64,000 bases of DNA from Udeniomyces pyricola (taxonomy: Eukaryota; Basidiomycota; Tremellomycetes; Cystofilobasidiales; Mrakiaceae): contig BCIK01000010.1 of the NCBI GenBank assembly GCA_039545295.1, positions 794,304 through 858,303 of the forward strand, read 5' to 3'. Positions 33,201 to 42,962 of this stretch are shown here, piece by piece. Within the stretch, counting starts at the first letter, position 1. Every line of letters begins with the position of its first letter. The position numbers were made by a program, and so were the translations under genes. A model generated the notes under the pieces. That model worked only from the letters and a program-made list of their open reading frames with translations, ran no database searches and was not told the origin of the DNA.

Positions 33201-34666
33201 AACCTCCTCTGACTCTGCGCCCTCGCTCTCAGAGTCACTCGACGACGAGTCCGAGTCTAGATTTCGCCTGCCTTTCTCGACCCTGCCTCGCCGACCCTCC
33301 CGCTTCCTCTTCTGGAGCTTCTCATCGGCTCTGTCGAATTCCTCATCCTCCTCCGCCCGATCTAATAACCTTCCGATGTCCACCTTGGCAATTTGAGCGA
33401 CTTCCATAATCCACTTCTCTCTCTCCCAACGCGTCCGACTTTTGCGCTGCTCGCGCCCTAGAAGCTCGGCCCGGGCAAGAGATGCAATGACTGCGGGCGA
33501 GGACCGATGATCACAACTGGAAGAAGATGCTAAGGTGTGAAGAGAGGACCGCGCGGAAGAGGTGGGTCCTGAGAGCGGGGCTTGTCGCGGGGGCTTTGCT
33601 GTCATGGCGGAAACGAGAAGGGCTGCTTGAGCTGAACGAGAATCGAGATCGCAGATAACATCCCTGTCAAGCGCGAAACAATGCAAGGTATGTGGCACTA
33701 AGCAAACGATCGCTTGGTACCAGAGTAGGTATTTCTGTTACTTACAGAGCCGTCAGTCCCTTGTGTGTCAAAGCATGAGCGTCGGCCCCAGCCGTAAGAA
33801 GAAAGGAGATGAGAGGTGGAGTTGAATGCAAGGCGGCAAGGTGCAGCGGCGTCCACCCAGCTGGTAATCAACGGAACGTATCAAACATTCAGCATCCCGT
33901 ATAATTCGGCATGTGTTATGTTATTGGTTAGTGGGAATTTGCAGGGACTACTCACCAGAGTCTTGGCCCCAGACACCAATCCGTTTCACAAGCAGTCGGA
34001 CACATTCTTCCTTATCTTCACGGCCGATCGAGCCCATGATAGCCATAGAGACGAGATTAGTACCATCTGAATCCACCATATCTAGCGGAAGAATATGTTC
34101 CTGGAGTATGAGTGTCCAGACACGAAAGAACAGAAGTTAAAGACACCAAGCGTGAGCACGTAAGGCCAAAGCAGTATCAGTCATCGCCGTGTTGACCATG
34201 TACGGCGTGTGCTCCTCAAACGACACAGTTTCATCTCTTTGCGCGAAGGAGGGAGGAGAGGGGAGGGGAGAGGACATAAGAGATGACTGACAATGTCTCC
34301 TTGTAAACTGAGCAGCCATCCGAGGAGATTTGCGTCGCCTGAGCTTGCACCAGAGGCCAGAGCCTCTCTCAGCAATGGAACAAGATCATGCGGAGGTAAG
34401 TCGAGATGAGGGGCGACATTGTGCTTGGATGGAAGAAGCGGTAGTGGTGGCCTTTAAACAGACATGTGACAACCCATAAGAGAAACAATGAGTAAGGATC
34501 GGGGGGCAGGAGGCAAGGACGACGAAGGGGAGGGGAAACTGATGGGACCAGGAGGTAGATATACACACGCAGTCGCGGAGTAGGGGGGTGAAGACGAGGT
34601 CGAAGCGATTGGATCGCTCACGTCGTGGGCCCGGGGCAGAAAGGTGGACCCTTGATGAGTGGTCAT
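30293..34666 (-). CDS. Ankyrin-repeat plus dilute (DIL) domain protein
   Basis: Large protein of roughly 1,300 residues. Start MTTHQGSTFLPRAHDVSDP at 34666. The N-terminal third has ankyrin repeats: DLVPLLREALASGASSGDANL, DETVSFEEHTPYMVNTAMTD, DGTNLVSMAIMGSIGREDKEE, GWTPLHLAALHSTPPLISFL and THKGLTALD. A charged linker follows (REQRKSRTRWEREKW, KRKREGRRGRVEKGRR) with a Ser/Asp/Glu run. The DIL domain then reads PPPYHTFLVFSLPNLPSLLDT, RFALYWCDEDWLEELIIG, VEDLAHLAFWNYNATLLLHLL, SQVYYWVGCEAFNRILTR and ITDYRFEVNEGKMSDECSQY. The C-terminal 400 residues are Ser/Pro-rich disordered sequence. DIL is the cargo-binding fold of type V myosins, but no motor is present here, so it may be an adaptor. Similar ankyrin-DIL proteins occur in other fungi, and their role is poorly known. 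Confidence 0.85.
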
Positions 34667-35705
34667 GAGGAAGGGGATAATGGAGATGGGTAGATTGACT
34701 GATGGAAAGTACTAGATCTTATGAAGAATGAAGATCGTCAGTGCAACTGGGAGAGAGGGAAAGCCGGGAAACGTCGAAAGGGGTTGAAAGGGGCCAAAGC
34801 GAGCGCTTGAGTCGAGTCGAGTCGAACAAGTTGTAAGTCGACATTGCTCCACAAGGAAGGCGCGTCACGGCAGTGTTGTCGTCCCATCTAGCTACGCGCG
34901 CGCCATATTATACATCTACTGCATATTGTAGTCATGTTTAGACTTTGTTTCCACACGTACAGCACCATCAATCATCCCGTTGTCAATCGCTCTCATATCC
35001 GGTCCTCTGATGATCAGCCGACACCATGAGGAGTAGCATCAGGTTGGCAGGGATCGATAACTCAACTGCCAAGTACCTGGCCACTAGCTATATATATAGT
35101 AATAGACAGCAAATCGATGCTGTTCACCACCCCGTGTTCCCACAGGCCGAAGAATCAAAGCCTGGACGTGTGGTTAACGCATGACCAGTAGGATACCCAC
35201 GCTGACCCAACTGAAGATCATGAACTGCACACCCATCAACTAAACTTCACAGTAGCACTCATGCTCGACACGTCTAGGACCTCACACGGCGTATACAGCG
35301 CGCATCTATAACCAAAAGATGAGACCAGATATTTAAGGGGATGACAAGCGCCAACAAGAGTCAAGGAGCAGGATAGGAACCCAAAAGACTCTAGCATGCG
35401 GAAGAAAGAAAAAGCAATCAAACCTTAGGGTGAAAGAAATTGAAGAGGAAAACCCCAATTCTCTGTATACGATGTCCGAACAAGCGCAAGGCGAATTGGC
35501 GTGGACCATGAGATTGGGCCAAGAAAGTTAGGAAAGAATATAAGGCAAGTGACAAAAGGAGCTGTAAGGATTTGGTGAGGGGGAGCGGACGAGAAGAAGA
35601 TGAAGAGGAGAAATAAAATGGGAGGTGGCTGGATTCCAACGAAAGAATTCGCAGAGAAAGCTCGAGGCGAGCTGGTCGGTACGAGACCGACGTGACGGGG
35701 ACGAT
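34667..35705. other. Upstream region of the ankyrin-DIL gene and 3' flank of the elongase
   Basis: About 1 kb with no supported gene. GCGCGCGCC lies near 34896, and a TATATATATAG element near 35092. No RNA gene was recognised. Confidence 0.5.
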
Positions 35706-37767
35706 TTACTTGGACTCAGTAACGATCGACGATCCATTTTGACCGTCCCTGATAACCTTGCTGTTCTTGCCTCCACGAACGGCAGCAGACTGCTTCTTGT
35801 AAGTCGCTCGGTAGAATCTACAAGTGAGAGAGCCCAAGGAATCAGATGTACAACGAAAATGCTGATCAGCATGTTTTTTTTTTCCTGCCTGAAACGGGAT
35901 AGATTGTCAGAGGACATGAGAGACGTCGAGACTTACCCAATGAAGAGGAACAGGTAGGAGCTGATGAGGGCACATCCGAAAAGGGCCGCTCCCTCAGAGC
36001 CGGCGCAGTTGCCAACCTGAGGAAGGAGTCCCTGGCCGTGAACGTGAGCAAAGTGCCCATAGCCTGTGAAGTAGAAGTTGATATGTAGGCACCGGTCAGC
36101 GACACCATAGTAGACGAGAAGAGAGCGAAAGGCCAAACACGAACGAGAGAGGAAAAGGCACGCGCTTGCAAAGTAGATGATTCCGAGATCGATGACAAAT
36201 TGGGTAATCTGCATGGTAGTGAGGTACTTCTTCCACTGCGATGATGAAAGATCAAATCCAAAATAAAGAAAAACGGGAATGATGCAGACAAGGAGAAGAT
36301 AAGGAAAATGTTAGCATACATAGCATGAGCCCTGGAGTCAGAGATTGGGAAGAAAAAGACAAACCCAAAGCTTCTTGCCGCCAGCGGTAGCGAAGTAGTA
36401 GTAGTACATGATGAAGTGGACCAGCAGATTGATAGTAATGACGACCCATTGCTAAAGGAACGACAAAAAAAAGGGGGGGAGACTATGGATTAGTACGGCC
36501 GTGCGATCGTACGTCTGCTAAGAGCCAGGCCGAAGCGGACTCACAACAGAGGTTGCTCCCTCGAGCTGAGTGAAGCAGAGAACAGCAGTAGCCGAGTGGT
36601 GAAAGACGTGAAGGAAAGCTGTAGATGTACATGAGGAATCATATGTCAACAAAGCCATATCGACCCTTGAAAGGCAGACACGCGTCGAAGGATAAAGAAC
36701 TGTACCAAGAGGCTTCTTCTTGAGGACAAGGAACACGGTGTCAAGGAGCTCATAGTACTTGAAGTAGTAGTTGATGATGTAGAAGAACTCGAGACGCTGT
36801 CAAGATTAGAATTGACGAATTCAGCTTGTGTACCAAGGAGAAGGGATCCAATAGGGATGGGGTTGTCAAGCGAACACAATAGGGATTGAAAGCGAACCTT
36901 AGTGAACGCCTCAGGCGAGCAAATGGCGTACCAGAAGCCATGCTTGTAAACCATGGGAACGCTGTGATGCACACGAAACCATCCAAGTCAGCAAGGCAAA
37001 GAGGTGACGATGCAAGAGGGGTAACAAGGCACTCACATCTCCTCGGCCATCAATGCGAGCAAGAGGGCGGATCCCGTCGAGAGGAGCAGGTTGTGGGCCT
37101 GGAAGAGGAACTGAAGCTTGAAAGCAGGCAACTTGCTGTGAAGACGATGGGATGGCGAAGAAGGCGTCAGCTGCCATCTCAAGCGCGTGATAAAGGGGTC
37201 ACAAGTCAACAGGTTGAGAGAGAGCGAGCCATGCTATGCTATGCTATGCGGGACACGCCATCGATCGGGCGGGCAAGTGAAGAGAGAAAGTGGACGCGTT
37301 GACCGCTTTTTTTGCGAGGCGAGGCGGCCGGCCTTCTTGTTTTGGGTGGGGAAAGAAACGCTGGCAAGGGTGGGGCACGATGCACGGGGCGCTTGGGTTG
37401 CCCCGGTCTGCCTTTGTGGGCTCGCCGTCGCATACGCAACGTCGACTGGCCCTCGTTCGTAGTTGCACCAATCGCTCACTGACTGCAAGGCCAGAGAGAA
37501 GCACGTGGGTGAAAGGAGATACCCAACATGACGCCGAAACACGAAAAGGCAAGAGAGGGACGAAAGAAGAAGGGCACATCATTGACCGAAGGGGACTGAC
37601 CGCATGATCTCTCGTCCAGAAAAGATGACGAGGAAGTAGGTCAACATGGCTATGGTGACCTCCTTGACTGTGCTCAAGGGAGTCACACCGGACTCGTACG
37701 ACAGGAGGTACGAGGGGAGGTGCATCGACTGAGGAATGACAGACGCGAGGAAGTTGAACAACGACAT
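35706..37767 (-). CDS. Very-long-chain fatty acid elongase (ELO family 3-ketoacyl-CoA synthase)
   Basis: Condenses malonyl-CoA with long-chain acyl-CoA at the ER, the first step of very-long-chain fatty acid synthesis for sphingolipids. The start at 37767 gives [20 protein letters not shown], and the next transmembrane part is [18 protein letters not shown]. Exons follow with [38 protein letters not shown] and the histidine box [16 protein letters not shown] (HxxHH). They continue with [19 protein letters not shown] and [16 protein letters not shown]; the last exon has [20 protein letters not shown]. The C-terminal tail is basic ([17 protein letters not shown] ... ESK), with the stop at 35706-35708. 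This layout fits the yeast Elo2/Elo3 group. The long frame at 37244-38035 is not coding. Confidence 0.93.
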
Positions 37768-38775
37768 CCTTGGGGGAGAATGGGGGAAGGAATTGGGAAG
37801 GGGGGGGAGGGGGAGGGGGAGGGGGCAAGCAGGAAAAAAGGAAAGCGGAAGAGGAACGAAAGAGTGGAGGAAAGATGGGAGGGAGGACGGAGAGAAAAGG
37901 GAGATGAGACGGCAAGGAGCGAGTGGGAGACCGAGAACCGGGAAGGAAGAGGAATAAGAAGACGGAACGAAGGAGGAGGTTGAGGGAGGGAGTACAAGAC
38001 AAAGACGGACTGGGGAGTACAAAACACACTCTCACCGGTTTCCAACTAATAATTTAAACATATATATATGTATCATGTGTCAGTTATGTATCTTGCGGTA
38101 GGGCAATCAACTCGATAAGTATGTTACACCACTATCACCCGCGGCCAGATTTCAATAGCAGAAGTAGCTCATACACACACTCATGATGATCCACTCAAGT
38201 CTGATCAGTTTCAACACGCAAAGAGATACGCTTGGACTTGATACATATCTCGGTACATGAAGCACCTTCTATACAGATTTCGTGTTGCCCCATGTCGCTT
38301 CGGCGTGCTAACATCAAAATAGCTCCAATCGATATGTGACTGTACTTGTGCTTAGCCTGTTACTGCCCATCATCCACATGTTCACGCGCCAACGACCAAA
38401 GCAGAAGCGTCAATGGACTGATCCCTGGCACCTGCAGCTGGAGAAAAAACAATCGTGTTTCTCCGCCAGCCTGACATAAGTGTATGGCGAGATCGATGCA
38501 GAATGCAAATCCTCATATGACATCGACTTCAACAAACGCGACATGCCGTTGCCAACAAGCACCTAGATTGTGGCACGTACATGTGGTACGATCACTACCA
38601 CACACGTACTAGTGCTAGCTTTCGTTACGATTTTCTGTTTCCGTTCCCAGAGCGGCATCATGATCTCTCGCAATCTTGCGTCCAGACCAGCCAGCTCAAC
38701 GATCATCATTTGACATGGTATACATACGCCTCATAGATTGAAATCGCCTGCTTCTTGACGCACGACCTCGTATGT
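37768..38775. promoter_or_regulatory. Elongase upstream region with about 220-base polypurine tract; otherwise empty
   Basis: Bases 37771-37990 are almost entirely purine on the plus strand, so pyrimidine on the elongase coding strand, directly upstream of its start. Such CT-rich leaders are typical near fungal transcription starts, but this one is very long. From 38050 to 38775 the sequence is AT-rich with no gene. Confidence 0.5.
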
Positions 38776-40433
38776 CTACTCCGACGCAGCCATGATGGCG
38801 TTGATGAGCTGTTCGCCGGCAAAACCAGGGCGAACCAAACAGAAGAAATCTCGTCAGCTTCTCTTTGCTGAGCACGCCAGGCATGTCGAGGTTCTGGACC
38901 ATTACTCACGTCACCGTTAGCCTCCTTGAGGGCCTTGGTCGCCTTCTCCTTATCGCAACCGACCTGCTGCATGAGGATTTCAACATCCTGCAAGTCACCA
39001 CCACATCAACGCAGTAACAAGCCCAACATTTTACACGAAAAGGGGAATGCAGAGTGAGATCAGCAGGTATCCAGTTTGCTTCAGGAACCAGCCGCGTCAC
39101 GCACCTTCTCGTCGACTTCGCCAGCGATGGTGTTCTTGACTGAATCCTTGGGAGTAGCCTCGACCTGGACGCCTTCGAGTTCGGGGATGCTGATGATTGA
39201 ACGGGTGGCGAGTAAGATTTACGAGAGGCAATACGACGGCGTCAGCAAACTCAACAAACCGGATATGTCGCGTCCGAGAAGCTGTTTGAAAGTGATACGC
39301 ACTCTTCCTCATCGTCACCCTGTTGCTGCTGCTGTTGCTGTTGCTGAGCGAGCTGAGCGGCCTGGGCAAGCTGGGCAGCCTGGTTCTGGTCATCCGACTG
39401 TTGGCAAGGGTGCGATTAGAAGAAGCGTTAACAAGCTGCCGAGCAAGATGGCTATCGTCCCAGGCCGAGAGGAACCAACCTTGGCCTCTCCGAAAACGAC
39501 TGAATACAACACGAAAGCGGACGATCAAGAATGAGGAACAAGTTAGTTTGATGGACGAAAACAGGACAGTGAGTTGACATTGGCTTTTGAACGGGTAAAA
39601 AAAAACCTGGGTTCAGCGAAGACCCAGATCTACATACTGTGGATGTCCGAGTTGGCGGACCGATAAACGTCTGGGTTGGAGATGACGAAGAGAAGCTATC
39701 GATGGAGGCATTTAAACCCATTCGCCGAGTGATGTTGGTCAGATCGAAGACTGGAAAGGAGCGAGACAGGGCGTCACGCTTAGACATGCAGGGAGCTTAC
39801 GTTCTTGGGTCGTCGGATGGTAACTCGGTTGATACCGGTAACCTTCTTGAGGCCAAGGTTAGCGAGCGCCTTTCGAGCCTTTCGCTCAGCTCGGGACTGT
39901 TGTAAGTTTCGGATGAGCGACGAAAAAGGAAGGGCAGATTCGCGTTAGTTCGAGGTTCACCACGACACACAGCCGATGTTCTAAACAATCGTTTTCGTGT
40001 ATAAGCATGAAGTAACAGGATTGCCACACAGTGCGTCGGCCAAGGCTCTGACATAGCAGCATGTCACTGAATTGCGAGATCTGTGAGGCCTATCTGTCAG
40101 GCGTGGTGCGTGAATGAAAAGCGGCTGGATCCCTCTCTTTCTCGGTTTCCCCATCTCTCCAGTCTGGCTGGATGAAAGCCGACGCGAAGATGAAGTTTGA
40201 TGTTATGTAGGAGATAGAAGATCTTGGCTCGTTGGGATGTGTGGTAAGGGGACTGAAGGAGGTCCTCACGTCAACGAGGACGGTGAAAGCAGAATCGCTG
40301 CCCGGGGAGGGGGGAGAGACGGAGGAAAAGGTCGACTGACCTGAACCTGGTTGAGACCAGCATCACCACCGTCGACGAGAGCAGGGGCAGAGTCCTCCTT
40401 GTCGGAGAGAGAGAGTTCCTCGATAGAAGCCAT
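38776..40433 (-). CDS. EGD2: Nascent polypeptide-associated complex subunit alpha (NAC alpha)
   Basis: Ribosome-associated chaperone subunit that shields nascent chains and keeps non-secretory chains from the signal recognition particle; partner of NAC beta. The start at 40433 gives [20 protein letters not shown]. The NAC domain follows over several exons: [56 protein letters not shown] Gln-rich stretch ([13 protein letters not shown], encoded at 39321-39346) lies before the acidic linker GDDEEDIPELEG. The C-terminal UBA domain is [20 protein letters not shown] and [20 protein letters not shown], with the stop at 38776-38778. All family parts are present. The leader is CT-rich on the coding strand. 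Confidence 0.95.
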
Positions 40434-40967
40434 AGTGGGTGTGATAGATAGAGATGGGGTCGAAGGATAGGACGGTGAGCGAGGAAAGGAAGGAGGAAGA
40501 GGTAGAAGTGGTTGGTGGGTCTCAAAAGAAACGGAGTCCAACCTGCAGCAGCAGCAGTCGCACGTCGCACCCACCCATTCGATCACGTACATGCTGATCC
40601 AAGAAGCCGTCACTATATGGAATATATAATCTCCAACCAAATCCCTTGATCTTCTCACGTCAATCCTTGACCGACTTCAACTATCAGAAGTCATAGATAC
40701 CTTGCAGTCTAAGTCTCATACGCGGATTGAAACACATCTTCGTGTCAAGAGCCATCAATTCAGCATCTCGCGAGCTCCTGGTCGTCTATCGGCGATGCAA
40801 GGTCCAATTGTCACATCATAGATATACCAACATCAACACAATAGGCGGGAGAAGAAATCAGGAGAGTCTACACTTCATAGCACAACATTCATTTGAGGTC
40901 TACAAGTGGAAAGGTTGATTTATTTGAGGTCTGTGAGCCGTAGACCCATGATCCAGGTGACATCAAG
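40434..40967. other. Intergenic region, no gene seen
   Basis: NAC alpha upstream region (minus-strand pyrimidine-rich leader at about 40440-40510, CAGCAGCAG run near 40544) and 3' flank of the secreted-protein gene. Confidence 0.5.
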
Positions 40968-41998
40968 TCAGTAGGTTACGCAGCCCGAGCAAGAAAAAGA
41001 CAAGTTTTGCAAGATAAACGGCAGTAGGGAAAAGACGCATACCTTTGCAAGACGTGAATGATCCAAACTTGGCCTCAAGGGCAGTGAAGGGACCAGTATG
41101 AGCTGAAGTGAACAGTTCTTTAGCGACAAGATCGTTGGTCGAGCAGTAAGAAGCGTCCCAAACCCACTTGGCGGCTGGACAAGTGAAGATATGGAGGGAA
41201 GGGGGGAGGGAGGAGGGGAGAGGAGGGGGGGCGTCAACGTCAGGCTTATCCTAGACTCGTGAGTTCTTGATCATGTGCTTACCCTTGCCACCACAAGCGG
41301 GAATGATGGTGTAATGTTCGGTCCAGGACGCCAATTTGGCGCTGAAAGCAGCAGCGTTGACAGGAAGCGTACCCGCCTTCTCTCCCCCAACACCTTGCCA
41401 CTTTCTGTCGATCAGAACCTGACAGGCGGAAATCAATCGAGAGTAACCAGGTCAACGTACGTCAAAAGTCAGTAGGGTTTGCTTCAGTCAACGCCGCGAG
41501 ATCGTTGAAAGGTTTTCAACGCAAGGTGAGTGTAATCACTTTGGTGTTCACGACGTAGTTAAGTTGTTCGGTAAGTGTCACCGCTCCGTTGAAAGAAAAC
41601 GTCCGAAGCGCGCCTGGCCAATTTGCGTTGCCCTGAGTCGAGATGGGAGTGAACCCTTCCCATGCCGAGTCGAAGAAGTCATCAACGACGGGGAGAAGAG
41701 TCGAGACAGGGACCGGGAACATCATCTGGCAAGGCCGAGGATTACAAGCACGGCGCGAGGGACCAAGAGATAGGTTAGTCGATTGTGGTCGATGTTGGAA
41801 GCACCATGGATGCTGGTATACTGGCAGGCGACGAACCTCATTCGATACCGATCCAGCCGTGTAACCGGCGGGGCATTTGGTGGCAGTGAACTTGTCAATG
41901 AGCGAAGTCAGAGATCGATCCTGAACATCGGCAGCGGGAGCCGCAGCGACGAACGAGATTGAGCTGAGGAGGATGGCGGAGGCGAGAGAGACAAACAT
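40968..41998 (-). CDS. Small secreted protein of unknown function
   Basis: The start at 41998 gives a clear signal peptide, MFVSLASAILLSSISFVAAA, with cleavage likely after APA. The mature part runs through DRSLTSLIDKFTATKCPAGY, then spliced segments MMFPVPVSTLLPVVDDFFDS, AWEGFTPISTQGNANWPGAL, RTFSFNGAVTLTEQLNYVV, VLIDRKWQGVGGEKAG, AFSAKLASWTEHYTIIPACGG, AKWVWDASYCSTNDLVAKEL and GPFTALEAKFGSFTSCKG. Four cysteines in the mature part could form disulphides. The pattern of a strand-rich core with LTEQL resembles START/Bet v1-like SRPBCC folds, but this is only an impression. The 3' end is not settled: reading through the last donor-like GTATGC gives the stop at 40968. It is divergent with the GH79 gene. 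Confidence 0.75.
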
Positions 41999-42962
41999 CA
42001 CGAAGTGGAAGGAGAAGGGATAGAAATATCTGGAGGAGACAGTGAACAGTTTACCAAATGAAAACTGAGTGATTTCGTGTGTCGATCGAAAGGTGGAAGT
42101 CAGGAGGAAGGCAGGCAGAACTTTTTTGCTCTCGTTTCGGCATCGATGCACGATGCCCGACCCGGCGAAGGGCCAATCTGAATCTCGCCTCTGAGTAGAT
42201 GAGACATGCGTGCATAACGGTGTGTACTTTGAGCACTCCAGACTCCGAGCTCCGAGAGGTGGTCCGGTGGTTCCGATCATCCGTTTCACATACCGAACCC
42301 TGCGAGATGCCCAGGCCTTGAGGCCGCGGCCTCAATAGTCACACACATGTTACAACTGCTATTAGCTATAGTGTGAGCTACTATAAGGGAAGGGAAACCC
42401 TTTGTGGGATCGCTCCCCTCTGTTAGCAGGATCGCCAGGATGTGTATCCAGGATTGCTGGGAGCCACTTTACAGAACCCGGTCAATACTGCACCTACAGA
42501 GCTGTAAAGCTGGAAGGCTGAACGTATAAGCTTTCCAAGCATGAGAAAATTACCAGACCACGAATATGTGTCACACGACGCGAGATATAAGCCATCGACA
42601 TCCGCAGACGCGCGGACCTCAGAGTTCCGAGCTCCACCAAACACAGGCAACATCGTCCTATCCCCCCCCCCCCTTGTCCACGTCGCAACGGCCTCCTGCT
42701 CCCCTCGCCGCTGTTTATCGTCTGCATCAGCCTCGACTCCACTCTGTCCCTTCCTTGCGCCTCATCATCTGTCTACTCATTCACATTGTCTTCCACAGTA
42801 TCTTCTCTCTTCGCTCGGTCCTCATCACCCGTCCGATCTCCCCTTTCTTCTCCTCCTCCTTCCCACCTTTCTTCTGTTTTTCTCGCCTTCTGCCTCTCAT
42901 ACCACACCCTGTCTTGCCACCTTTCCTGAGCATTCACTCTGAGTTTTGCCACACGTTACAAC
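41999..42962. promoter_or_regulatory. Shared divergent promoter of the secreted-protein and GH79 genes with an 18-base palindrome
   Basis: About 960 bases between two divergent starts of secreted products. It contains the perfect palindrome TTGAGGCCGCGGCCTCAA at 42318-42335, a 12-C tract near 42662-42673, and a long CT-rich leader (42700-42960) before the GH79 start. Open frames inside (for example from 42541 and 42566) are CT-rich noise. Confidence 0.5.
42318..42335. promoter_or_regulatory. Perfect 18-base palindrome, candidate transcription factor site
   Basis: TTGAGGCCGCGGCCTCAA is its own reverse complement over 18 bases. It sits about 320 bases upstream of the secreted-protein start and about 630 upstream of the GH79 start. 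A looser version lies in the divergent promoter at about 22831-22849. The factor is unknown. Confidence 0.35.

Noticed and set aside
37244..38035. 263-codon open frame on the minus strand upstream of and overlapping the elongase
   Set aside because: It is a reading of the polypyrimidine leader and an intron, low complexity, and in conflict with the elongase frame.
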